Translations under genes and position numbers: made by a program | Shown: one piece after another, positions 20,285 to 30,660 of the stretch | How the letters are laid out: each line of letters begins with the position of its first letter | How positions within the stretch are numbered: the stretch's first letter is position 1 | The notes under the pieces: model-generated | What the model was told of the DNA's origin: nothing | The model's database searches: none | The model's input: the letters and a program-made list of their open reading frames with translations, nothing else | Assembly (NCBI GenBank): GCA_023014485.1 | Contig: JAJOZX010009073.1 | Location: 88,501-152,500, forward strand | Source of the DNA: Bathynomus jamesi | Taxonomy: Eukaryota; Arthropoda; Malacostraca; Isopoda; Cirolanidae | Length of the DNA stretch: 64,000 bases | Direction: 5' to 3'

Positions 20285-21479
20285 AATGCAAAAAACTTCA
20301 TTTTTTTTTTAATGTCGAGACAAAATATGACAATAAAACCCACACTAATAAACAGAGTTTATTTCCCTCAACAGTTTTGATACCCACTGGCATCCTCTTT
20401 GGGTGGATACAGAAAAACAAATGAACAGAAGCGAGAAAGGAAACAATCCAGAAACAATTAAGAAATTCACACCTAGGTTAAATCCTATTCACCCAACACT
20501 GGAAGGGCATTTTATTATTAAAGGGTCCCGCTTATAATTAATTTATTTCCTTTTTCATTTCAGACCATCATTCTGCTATAGTTGGTAAACAAGTTATTTA
20601 ATGAAATACTCTCTCGAAGATGGAGCAATGATATTTAACCTGCATAAGGAGAAACACTAGGGTGCAAAATGAATGAAGAAAGTTCCCAAATGAATGATAC
20701 CTGGACTTCAATATCTCAAATAAAATCAATATCACAGGGTTGACCAACTGAAAAGAAGGCAGTAGAAGGCCAAAAACATCATGTACTAAGGAAAATATTG
20801 TCACGGTTTCATCCATGATCTGCAGATATGATAAGAATGGCCCAACACCCACAAGTCTGTTAGAGAAATTTCAAAAACTACTGGTATTTCTCGCTCTAGT
20901 GTTCATCATAGAGTAAAAGATGATCTGGATCTTAAATGTTTTAAAAGAGTCAAAGTTCATAAGCTCTCTGCATCAAATAAGCAAGCAAGAGTTGAAAAAC
21001 ATTGTAGTTAGATCGATTCTCAGACAGAGGAGTGTCAAAAATATGGTTCAGCGACAAGACCTTTATGGTTCCTTCAACAATTTAAACACAAAATGACTGA
21101 GTTTATGGAAGATGGGACAAAAAATCTATCAGTCTACTAGATTGACTTTGTAGGGAACATCCACATTTTTCTCAAAAAGTCATGGTTTCCATCTTTATTT
21201 CAAAGTTCAGGAAGTCAGAAATTGTTTTTGTTGATCAAAACACCAAAATCACTTGATGCGGTACTGCCATCAATAAGGGAGAAGTCAAGAATGGCAAGCA
21301 AGGTTGCAAGCATGCATTGATAATAGAGGGCACATTCTGCATAATCTTGGACTCAATTAGGTGACTGTATAGAAACAAAGTTTTTCTACCCATGTCTGTA
21401 TAACAGCAAATTACAAAATAATGGTTAGTTAGCAAAAATCCAACTTCACCACGAGATAGACCATGAAATTCTATACAGG
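20285..21479 (+). pseudogene. IS630/Tc1/mariner-type transposase fragment between the two LINE copies
   Basis: The best block is 20845-21240, where the frame reads TTGISRSSVHHRVKDDLDLK (helix-turn-helix), FKRVKVHKLSASNKQARVE and, after stops, KIWFSDKTFMV, then FSQKVMV and GKSEIV-like pieces. This is the N-terminal DNA-binding part and the first catalytic Asp region (FSDKTF) of a mariner-related transposase. The second and third catalytic motifs are not visible. The T-run at 20301-20310 and 20310-20510 are unassigned; 21250-21479 shows no clear coding. No inverted ends were found, so the element is only a fragment. Confidence 0.55.
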
Positions 21480-21499
21480 ACACATTGATTGTACAAATA

Positions 21500-23284
21500 A
21501 CAGCACCAATCACCCTCTCCGGAGTGGACCAGAGGTTCAACACACTGGTGATGTGTTGTGTTCTACGTTGTGCTAGAGTGGTACAGTCTGTCATAACGTG
21601 TTCAATTGTTTATGGTGTGTCCTGGCACAGGTGGCAGGTGTCATCTGTGGAGTTGTCTAGTCTGTGTTTATATGTCTGTAAGTTGGGGTGATGTCCACAT
21701 CAGAATCATGCAAAGTTAACTCAATCTGATCTGCTCAGGCTGGTCTCTGACCTGTCAATGGTTGGTGGCTTCGCACCTCGGACCATATTCGGACTGAGTT
21801 GTGTCAATGCTTTGTGGGTTAGGTGTGTGTGTGTGTTTTTTCTGTACTGTGTGATGTCTGTGGGGCGTGGTATGGAATGGAGTACCTATTTGGTTATAAT
21901 GTCTCTCTGGTGTTACCTTAATGGTGCGAGGTGTTGGTGCATGATTGTACATGTAGTGGCAAAGGTGTTGTGGGTTAGTTATCGCTGCTGCCATGTATTG
22001 TGTTCCCCTCATGTCTAAATGTTTCCTAACTTTCAGTATTTTTGTTTCTGTGTGCAGGTGTTCTATTGGTGCTGTTTGAGTACATCCTGTAATGAAACGA
22101 AGTGCGTTGTTTTGTATTGTCTGTAAGGTGTTTGTGTGTGTGTTTGAGATAATGGGTGCCCAGCATGGGCAAGCACAGTCCATAACTGAGCAAATATATA
22201 GTTTGTATATGATTGACGTTTTTTCCTGCTGGTGTCCAAAGTTTGTGCCTGTTAGTACCCTAAGCGTGTTAAGTCTTGATGTACATTTGTTTTTAATGTC
22301 CTGAATGTGGTTTGCAAAAGATAATGATGTGTTGTATATGACCCCAAGTATTTTGGTCCTAAGAGTGTGTGGAATGTTGGTGTTGTTTAGTGTAAGCTGT
22401 GGAATTATCTGCTGTTCTTTTGTGTTGCTTGTTTGCAAGGTGATGGTTGATTTTGTGGGCACTACTTTGAGTCTATTGTGTGTGAGCCAGTCTTGTATAC
22501 TGTTTATGTATGTTTGTAGGTTATTTGTAGCAATGTCGATGTTGTTGTGGGTGGATGTTAGTGATGTCATCTGCATATGATAAGGTAAGCTTGTTATCTA
22601 TGGGTGTTGGAATGTCTGTCATGCATTATAAGTTGAACAGTGTTGTGAGGGAACAGAACCTTGAGGGACCTCATTTGGAAAAAGCTTATTTTTGGATGAC
22701 TTGCCATTAAATGTGATATGTATCTCCCTGAAAGATAGTTGTTCAGCCACCTTTTGGTGTTATTGTCCATGTTTGTGCTGAGCATTTTGTTTATGGGAGG
22801 GAAGTGTGGGATAGCATCAAATGCTTTACTAATGTCTATTATTGTTGTTAATAGTGTACATTGAACTGGTCATCTGGGGTTGATGCCATCCATGATATGC
22901 TACATAAGGTTAGTGAGTAATGTTGTGGTTGAGTGGTGAGGTCTGAATCCATGTTGAGTAGGTGATAGTAGTGTGTGTGTGTATTGGTGATTTGTAAGAT
23001 TAGTCTTTGTTACTTTGGAAGGTGTGCATAGTAAAGTAATGGGTCTATAGGAAGCTGGTTCTGTTGGATTTTTGTTTGTTGAGTAGTGTAATAATTTTAC
23101 CTTGTTTCCATGTCAGAAATAATACAGTGTTGGTATGAATATGTGCTGATGTTTGTGAGAGCTAGTATTCCCTGTGAGCCCAAGTGTTTAAGGTGTATGT
23201 TAGATATGTTGTCTGGTCCAGTAGCCTTTGAATTCGTAATGTTTTTGATAATCTTGGTGGTCTGGTCTGTACTGAAAGGTGTAA
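21500..23284 (-). pseudogene. LINE R2 reverse transcriptase and C-terminal part
   Basis: Going 5' to 3' on the minus strand: KNSKATGPDNIS equivalent near 23215, the FRPHHSTTTLLTNL region near 22935, DISKAFDAIP near 22815, a VPQG-like block near 22660 (damaged), and YADDIT near 22575. A two-base loss just after YADD shifts the frame relative to R1. The frame 22576-21755 then covers the thumb and connection region (LKVVPTKSTITLQ, TKILGVIYNTSLSFANHI, LNTLRVLTGTNFG, NALRFITGC), followed near 21600 by TDCTTLAQRR. Multiple lesions make it inactive. It would copy the element RNA at the target site in active relatives. Confidence 0.8.
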
Positions 23285-23700
23285 ATGGTCATTAGGGTGG
23301 TCTATAATTTCACTTTATAAAATTTTTAATGGTCCAACATGCTAATGTTATGGGCATTGGTACAAGAAACAACATGGTTACCAGTTTTTGGAGTTCCGGT
23401 AATATCAGATGCCCCCCCAACCCCCAATTTATATTGCATAGTAAAAAACTCGGTAAAAACATCTTTTAAACATTTTTTTAAGATTAATCATATTTAATCT
23501 TAAAAGCATTATTGCATATCAATTTATTCAGAAATTAACTTTGCACATTTGGTGTATAAATTTATTATTTATTCATAATAGTATACATAAAAATGTTCTA
23601 TAACAGCTGATTAAGCCAATATTTTATGTTTTTCAGATATCCAATGATGTATATAGTATATGATGCATTTTTCACTTGGTTGATTCTAATCTTATTTTAA

Positions 23701-26567
23701 ATGAATATCATGGCTACTCCTAAGAAATTAAATATAAAGTTAAGAAAAAGCAGTTATGATCCAATTATTGGTAATCTTAAAGATGAACTGATTCCTACAG
23801 GACTATTCCAGCTACCATCCCAATCAGATGCACTTCAGCATTTCTATCATTTAAAAAGAAATGATATGATTATGAACAATAAAGAAGAGGCTGCAACAGT
23901 TGTACTTAATAAAGTTAAAAAATTCTGGGACTTAGCTGGCATTAAAATGCGAGATATTTCCAAAAGCAGAAGACCAAAAGAAAACATTCTGACTTTAGTT
24001 AATGAGTATAAAACACTGAAAAAACACCAAAACAGGAATACTTTCGAAGATAAAAAGGATATTTTTTGTAAAAAATTAGATATGCTATTGGATATATCGA
24101 CAGCAGATGCTATTGAAACAATAATGAAAGAGAATGAGAACAAAAAGAAACAGAAGTGAAGATATAAAATTCCTTGAAGATCAAAGAACTATTTGGAATA
24201 TGTATGTCTCCAGCCTTGATAAGTCTTATGTAACTCGAACAGAAAGACGAAACCAAAGAATTTGATATGACAGAGAGAGAAAAGAAAAACTCTTAGCAGA
24301 CATGGATGCAGGACCCAGTGGTGAACAAATGAATATCCCACCTGATGATGACATTCCTATAGATAATGATGAATCAAGTAATGAATCAAATGATTCCGAC
24401 TTTCAACCTTCGGCTCAAAGAAATCCTAAAAAAAGAATTCACATTTTCGATTCTCAAATGGTTTCTGATACAGCTGATAGGCTGAATCTCTTGCATAGCC
24501 AAAGAACAGTTTACGCTGCAGCAGTTGACTCAGAATTAAATATAAATATACATGACATGAGCCTGTCAAAGTCTACTTCTAAACGTTCATGTAAAAATAC
24601 AAGAGCATCTACTGCAAAACATCTTACAGCATCATTCAATCCTCCAGAGCATTGCATTGTTCCCTGGGACAGTAAATTAATATTGAAAACTACAACTGAC
24701 AAAAAGGAAGAAAGAATGGGAATCATTGTTTCTGGTTCTCCGGGTTTAAAAGAAGGCAACATTTTATCAATCCCAACTATAGATAATAGCAAGGGCAAGA
24801 CACAGGCTGAATGTGTATTCAGAACTATCTCTGAATGGAATATTGATAAAAATATTTGCCGTATGGTTTTTGATACAACAGCATCAAATTCTGGATGGAG
24901 ACGGAGTGTGAAAGATCCTAGAAGAAATGATTGGGACTCAATTACTGTGGCTAGCATGTAGACTTCATCTATATGAGTGTATTTTGTGCTCAGTCTATAC
25001 CAGGGTTGTGGAGTCGGTCCAAAATTTTCCGACTCCGACTCCACACATTGTAAAAATTCGACTCCGACTCCGACTCCACACATTGTAAAAAATCTAAAAA
25101 TCCGACTCCGACTCCTCACATTTTAAATATACGACTCCGACTCCTCTAGTGTTTCACTCTATAATTATCATAATAATAAGATATTTCATCACCACCACAT
25201 GAATCGTCAGGTTACTTTCTACGATAAGGGAACATTCAAATATTAAGAAGGATGTTGACTTGTAGATATTATCATATTAAGGGATTTTTATTTTTTTCCA
25301 ATAATATATATATATATAAATGAAAAAGATTCTCTTAAACATAATTAAGGTCTAACCAGTAGTAGTCCTATTTAAAATTGAATAACCCTTAACCTAGTGG
25401 CTATAACCAGGGTTGTGGAGTCGGTCCAAAATTTTCTGACTCCGACTCCACACATTGTAAAAATTCGACTCCGACTCCGCCCTGAAACGTGCGACTCCAC
25501 GACTCCGACTCCACAACCCTGGTCTATACAAGTCTTCAGAAGTACAATGTCCCCTGAAAATGAAATGTTTAAAAGCTTCAGATTAAATATTTGGCCAAAA
25601 CTGGACATAACACTACCAACAAAAATACTAAAATTTAAAAATTGCCAATTGAGAGCCGAAGCTTCTGAGGTAAAAGATTTTCTAAAAGATGCACTTAATT
25701 CAGGTAGTTCACCTTTATTTCCAAGAGGCAACTACAGAGAATGTGCTGAGGTTACTCTATTACTTCTTGGGGAAAATGTCTCAAACACTGGTGTGAGATG
25801 GGCTAAGCCAGGGGCAGTACACTATGCGAGGTGGATGCCATCTGCATTGTATCCAACAAAGATTTATGCATTCTCTGATCAAGCTGGGTATGATTCAAAT
25901 ATGATAGCAAAACTAGAGAGAATGTGCATATTCAACTGCCTCTACTATATAAAACCTTGGTTGCTTGCTTCCATCACCTGTGATGCACCTGTCAATGATT
26001 TAAATCTTTTTAATGAACTCATTGAATATAAAAATTATGATCACAATGTAGCATCCAGTGCTCTTAAGGGATTAAATGGTCAGCTATGGTATCTGACTGA
26101 GGAACTAGTACCACTTGCTTTGTTTTCCCAGCATTTCAGATGCAGAAAAAAGTCTGATTGCAAAGTCAATGAAGAAAGTCTGTCAAATCAACCTGCAACA
26201 CCCTCCTTCCAAATGTCAGCCAATCTTCCCTTAGCTAACAAATACAACTAAGCTGCGTCAGTTGGTTGGTAAGGGTTCTTCAATTGTTTTCCAATGCTTG
26301 GGTACTAGTGGTGACTGGCTAAATGAACCTATTACTTCTTGGAAAAATTGCAAATCTTTCCAAGTCATGGAGAACTTTCTCAAAAATATGAAAGTTGTGA
26401 ATGATCCTGCCGAAAGAGCAATCAAGCTGATTGAAGATTTCAAAGACAGAATTGTTAATGATGAATCACAAAAACAATTCCTGGTAAAAGACATAGAGCA
26501 ACATCGATGCCTTCTTCCAGACTTCAAGAAAAAATCCTTAGCTGAAACGTATAATTATGTTAAGTGA
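23701..26567 (+). pseudogene. hAT-like transposase of element E, broken
   Basis: Starts at ATG 23701 (or 23710) with KLNIKLRKSSYDPIIGNLK and KKFWDLAGIKMRDISKSRR, alignable by eye to residues 60-130 of the D protein. The frame stops at 24159 and continues shifted from about 24165. It carries an acidic linker (24330-24400), LTASFNPPEHCIVPWDSKL and FDTTASNSG (near 24875). The CxxH-type motif LWLACRLHLYE (near 24950) is in yet another frame and is followed by the 521-bp insertion. After that come KPGAVHYARWMPSALYPTK (25808), QLWYLTEELVPLALFS (26081) and, after a stop at 26249-26251, VVNDPAERAIKLIEDF (26394). The insertion and at least three shifts inactivate it. Overall order matches D, supporting one family. 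Confidence 0.82.
25001..25521. mobile_element. hAT-type MITE inside the element E gene
   Basis: GTCTATAC at 24993-25000 is repeated at 25522-25529, an 8-bp duplication. Ends are CAGGGTTGTGGAGTCGG and CCGACTCCACAACCCTG-type sequence. The interior is rich in GACTCCGACTCC repeats near both ends. A second, shorter copy of the end structure begins at 25408, so the unit is either a nest or contains a duplicated end. No coding capacity beyond chance. Confidence 0.85.
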
Positions 26568-27208
26568 GCGTTTATTGTGTAATGTTATGCAGAAGTATTT
26601 ATCTTTTTAATTAAACTTTGGTATAATTTTTTAATCATTGTAAAAGGAATTCATTTTTGTTCAAAAATAAATGCAAAAAAAAAAAAAAGATGGGGACCTG
26701 GAATCAGGTTTGTTCCCACTTGAAATATACTGTAGCTGGCTTGATAAGCTGGTCTAATTTCGAGCCCATCACCGCGAAGCTGCCTGGGATGAAGCTTCAG
26801 GGTGGCAGTAACACCCCTAAAATAGGGTATATAATTAATTAAAATAATATATTACCAAGAAAAATTAATATAGTCATGTGTTTATTCACAGAGAAGCTGA
26901 AAAACTTTCATTTTCTCAGTCAAATTTTTAGGTCCCATATAAATTGGGGGGTCTGATATTACCAGAACTCCAAAAACTGGTAACCATGTTGTTTCTTGCA
27001 CCAATGCCCACAACATTAGCCCATTGGACCATTAAAAATTTTAAAAAGTGAAATTATGGACCACCCTAATGGTCATGTTAAGTCTGTAGGTTTTCTTGTG
27101 TCTGGCCATTTGTCTGTCTGCGTGTTTCTGGTTGTTGTCTCTGTTTAAGTGACTTATCTTTGCATAGTGATTAACTAGAATGTTAGCTTGTTATATGTTG
27201 GGATATTA

Positions 27209-28136
27209 TAGGGTGTCCATAAATGATTATCCTGATTAAAGCATGCTATAACTTTTAAATAAACACTCGTATTCAAACACAGTTTTAATCATAAGTAGAT
27301 AAACATATAAAGTTTTGATACATAGTTAATGAACTTAATAAGCTTTCACATGTGCACCCCTAGTGGCACGTAAAATGTCTAAACGGTATTCACACTCACA
27401 CCACACATTTTCCAACATTTGTGGGTTAACTGTTGCAATTGCATCCATAATGTGTTCTTGCAATGTCCTGATATCTGGAACAACTGTTGCATAGACCACA
27501 TCTTTAACATGACCCCAGAGAAAGAAATCCAGTGGGGTAATGTCTGGTGATCTTGGGGGCTATGGAATTGGCCCGTCCCTGCCAATCCATCGATTTGGAA
27601 ATGTTGCGTTGAGAGTTTCACGAACAACATGCACCCAATGAGGGGGTGCCCCATCTTGTTGGAAGATGACAGTTGGCTGCCTGTCCTGCAGCTGGGGGAT
27701 GGCGTAATTGGTGAGCATATCCAGGTATACAGTTGCGGAAACAGTGTTCTCAGTGAAGAAGAAAGGACCAATTATCTAGTCATGCATTAGTCCACACCAG
27801 ACATTGATCTTCAGACTGCCCTGAATATGCTCCCGTATGGCACGTGGGTTTTCCGATCCCCAAATACGCACATTGTTTCTGTTGACTCTACCACTAAGAT
27901 GAAACGTAGCCTCATCTGAAAAGCAGACACGTAACAAGAAGTCATTATCCTCGTCAATGCTGAACTGAACTGAACAGCTACTACAGCGCTCCTAGCAGCA
28001 AATGCGGTAGATGCAACACACCAGCACAAAAACTCCCCGCATGTACAAGATCACCTGTAAAAAGAAACCGGATGTAAGATTCGTCATTAAAACATAAGAG
28101 CATACTGTTTTCAGGGTAACATTTATGGATATTCTG
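27209..28136 (-). mobile_element. Mariner-like DD41D element inserted in LINE R2
   Basis: Inserted at TA (27207-27208 and 28137-28138). Ends are TAGGGTGTCCATAAATGATT and the complement form of CAGAATATCCATAAATG, about 30 bp with some mismatch. R1 shows the uninterrupted site (GATATTATTTTGGC in complement, near 19355). The 928-bp element lacks the N-terminal part of its gene. Confidence 0.85.
27335..27960 (-). pseudogene. Mariner DD41D transposase, N-terminally deleted
   Basis: Minus-strand reading contains the first catalytic motif FSDEATFHL (about 27905-27925), VNRNNVRIWG, the second in FQQDGAPPHWVHVVRE (about 27640) and the third in SPDITPLDFFLWGHVKD (about 27525). Forty-one residues lie between the second and third Asp, so all three catalytic residues remain. 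It ends with RGAHVKAY and TAA at 27335-27337. The helix-turn-helix N-terminus is missing, and at least two stops (near 27560 and 27777) and shifts are present. It could not bind its own ends. Confidence 0.82.
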
Positions 28137-28955
28137 TATTTTGGCTGTGACAGATAGCCACGTGTGAGGTGTGAATGTCACTGTTAGAATGGGTAATGCT
28201 GTTTATAGTCTTGTATAGCCTGGATGTATCTGTGGAGTGGTTTAGTGTTGTTATGAATTCCCTAAATGTTTGTTTGGTTTTCTTTAAGTTTGTTGTTTAT
28301 TTCTGTGTTGAGCTGTTGTATCTGCTGTTTTATGGCTTCTGTGTGTGGTGTTTGTGTGTTATGTTTGAGGTTCTTACATTGTCTTATGAGGTGGGCTATT
28401 TCTCTAGTGTAATTTGGGTTGTATTTCCTAATGTTGCCCTTGGGTATGTATTTGTTTGCATTATTGATGATCTGATTAAATGTTTTGAGTGTTGTATTAC
28501 TGTTTATGATGGGTGTGCTGTTTAATGTAGTGAATTATTCCACAGTCTGTATTTTGAACTGTTCCCAATCAGCTTTCTTGTAATTTCTGTAAGTGTGCCT
28601 AAGGCTGTTGGGGCAGTGTAGACCGTGTTGTAATGATGATGGGCAGGTGGTCTGATGACAGTTGTTTTCTGTTCTCCAGTGTGTATGTGTTGCTAGTGAG
28701 GGGGAACAGAACATTATGTCTAGGGAGGAGTTTGCATATCCTGCTTGATGTGGTATGTGTGTATGTTCTTCTGTATTGTTAAGAATGAAGAGGCTGTTTA
28801 GTTGTATGGCTATGTTGGTGCCTCTAGTGTTGCTTTAGTTATGCAGGTACCAACTAGTGTCTTTAGCACTAAAGTCTCCTCCTAAGGTGACATTAGTGAG
28901 AGAGGCCAGATTGTGTAATTGTGGATTGTAATTGGCTGGCACCTCAGGTGAACTA
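28137..28955 (-). pseudogene. LINE R2 endonuclease C-terminal part and linker
   Basis: Minus-strand reading gives VPANYNPQLHNLASLTN and TLGGDFSAKDTSWYLHN (28835-28950), equivalent to 18560-18670 in R1 and retaining the active-site GGDF. It then gives SSLDIMFCSPS (near 28715) and SSDHLPIIIT (near 28650). The rest down to 28170 parallels R1 19020-19325. Numerous stops. The first 400 bp of the domain are absent because the copy begins at 28955. Confidence 0.75.
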
Positions 28956-29022
28956 ATAATAATGGTAAAATTATATTGTTCAAAATCAGGGTAATAGTTT
29001 TTTTTGGCCCACCCTGTATATA
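28956..29022. repeat. Orphan mariner-type terminal repeat
   Basis: AGGGTAATAGTTTTTTTTGG followed by CCCACCCTG and TA. It matches the left end of the 56-bp mini-element at 14533 (CAGGTGGGCCAGAAAACTAT in complement). It is probably the right end of an element whose left part was lost or lies at 14533. Confidence 0.45.
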
Positions 29023-30571
29023 CACTGGTCAGCAAAAGTATTTACAAATCATAAGTTGTAATATATCGTATTTGGAATAAGAATATATATATAAGAAGAT
29101 ATTTAATTGTAATATAATAATATTTGATATATTTAACAATAAAACAGGTAAATAAAGAAAAATACCATACTTATTTATTAAAACTTATGAAAATTAGTAT
29201 CCTGTATGGCCACCCCTTGTTCTTTCAGACTAGTTCAAGATGCCGAGACATTGAGTCAACCAACTTCATGCTCAATTCAGGACTGATTTTATACCACTCT
29301 TCTTGAAGAACTCTCCATAAATCTTCTTTATTTTTTGTCTTCTCTTGTTCTTACTTTTCTATTGAGCTCATCCTAAAGATGTTCAATAGGATTTAAATCT
29401 GGACTCTGAGTTGGCCATCCTGGCATTTTAAACCCTTCTTCTTCAAGCTTACTGTAGACCTGTTACAATGACTTAGCACCATGCTTAGGATCATTATCCT
29501 GTTGAAATATGAAGTTCGCATAATCAACATGAAGTTCTTTAGCAGCTGCGATTGCAATATTAGTGAATAGATGTTTGAATACATAATGAGCCATGTGTCC
29601 ATTTAAATTCCCAGTGATCCGGTGTAATTTTCCAACTCTTTTGATGAGAAGCAGCACCACACATTGATTCCCTCACCTTTTTTCACCGGTGGAAGGCATT
29701 CATTCTTATATTCTTCACCAATTCATCTGTTTACAATTTTCCTCCTTTTATCACTACCAAAAATTTCAAATCTGCTTTCATCACTCCATACAAATTTCAA
29801 CCAGTTCTCAGCATCCCAATCTTTGTGTTGAATAGCAAATTCTAATTGTGCTATCACATTTTCCTTTGACAAAGGTTTGTTTCTTACTTACTCTAGCAAA
29901 TGTTTTATTATCTGTTAACCTTCTTACTGTATTAGCACTAACTTTTGTTTCTCCCAGTTTCACTAATTCTTTACACAAGTCATTTGCTGTCATAAATGAC
30001 AGATGCTTTGCACCACACTGACAAAATCCTTTCTTCCAGTTTGGACTAACTTACAGGTACTTCCTTGGTTTAAAATACATTTCTTATGGTATCTGACTAT
30101 ACCTTCACTTATCTTCAGCATTTTTGCAATACTTGTATTAGAATAATTACCCATTTTAACAAGATCAGTCAATTCTCCTAACTCTTGGCTAGATAACTCA
30201 GGTGTAACCATCCTCTCAAATTAGAAATATATAAGTAAAAATTTTGTTGAACAGTGTTAAAACAAACCTTCACCTATCAAGGATGACAGCACACTAAACT
30301 GCACATAGTCTGTGCCACTAATTTAAAAATTAGAGGACTTTTAATTTAGCGATGCCAAATTATCAAAATATTGAAGAAACTCTATGGGAATTAATTACAA
30401 TGACTTTTAAAGTGGCAAAATATTGTATTTAATCTAATAATTACTCTTATACTAATTTATTTATATTCTGCATAACAAATTATGATAAATTTTACTAAAT
30501 CGCAAAAAATAAAGCTATCATTAATATCTGGATAATATTTCTCAATTCATAAATACTTTTGCGGACCAGTG
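29023..30571 (-). mobile_element. Tc1-like element copy 1
   Basis: Ends CACTGGTCAGCAAAAGTATT and complement of CACTGGTCCGCAAAAGTATT, flanked by TA inside TA repeats. Length 1549 bp, close to full size for Tc1 elements. Gene on the minus strand. Copy 2 is at 39815-41258. Confidence 0.9.
29213..30211 (-). pseudogene. Tc1-like transposase, copy 1, broken
   Basis: Starts MVTPELSSQELGELTDLVKM at 30211, with a paired-type DNA-binding domain (NTSIAKMLKISEGIVRYHKK). It continues through shifts as MTANDLCKELVKLGETKVS (29993), KKGEGINVWCCFSSK, then IFQQDNDPKHGAKSL (near 29480, second catalytic Asp). In another frame it carries WPTQSPDLNPIEHL (near 29400, third catalytic residue Glu) and the tail DLWRVLQEEWYKISPELSMK. 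At least five stops or shifts. It cuts and pastes at TA in active relatives. Confidence 0.85.
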
Positions 30572-30660
30572 TATATATATTGTACTATATTCTACTGCTA
30601 TAATTTTATAATTTTCAATATATACCTAATGGTAGACTTTAAAATATCTTAAATTTTCAG

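Larger units (their letters stand above)
23293..27068 (+). mobile_element. Element E: hAT-like transposon related to D, 8-bp target duplication
   Basis: ATGGTCAT at 23285-23292 is repeated at 27069-27076, and R1 has a single copy at the equivalent place. Ends are TAGGGTGGTCTATAATTTCA and its complement at 27068. Similarity of the ends extends about 140 bp (GGTCCAA, AACAACATGGTTACCAGTTT, AATTTATAT-type blocks). It shares the first seven terminal bases TAGGGTG with D and codes for a related transposase on the plus strand. A small hAT-type element (25001-25521) interrupts the gene. Length 3776 bp. Confidence 0.9.
21480..28955 (-). mobile_element. LINE R2, same family as R1, split by element E and a mariner
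   Basis: Minus-strand copy related to R1. Its parts are 28955 to 28137, 27208 to 27069 and 23292 down to about 21480. Element E (23293-27068) and a DD41D mariner (27209-28136) are cleanly inserted, as shown by comparison with R1 (for example GACCATTACACCCTTCAA near 19503 and GCTATCTGTTGCAGCC near 19345). It starts abruptly at 28955 inside the endonuclease domain (GGCACCTCAGGTGAACTA) and keeps more of the 3' end than R1. Confidence 0.82.

Noticed and set aside
20310..20510. Possible coding stretch (DTHWHPLWVDTEKQMN)
   Set aside because: No recognisable family, short, and bounded by stops; left unassigned.
24511..25119. 202-residue minus-strand frame with Arg/Ser and Glu/Ser repeats
   Set aside because: Antisense of element E continuing into the GACTCC repeats of the MITE; low-complexity translation.
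14533..29020. One large mariner bounded by the similar ends at 14533 and 28979-29020
   Set aside because: The left end already pairs with its own right end at 14588 in a 56-bp unit, and the DNA between is two LINE copies, so a single 14-kb element is unlikely; not excluded.
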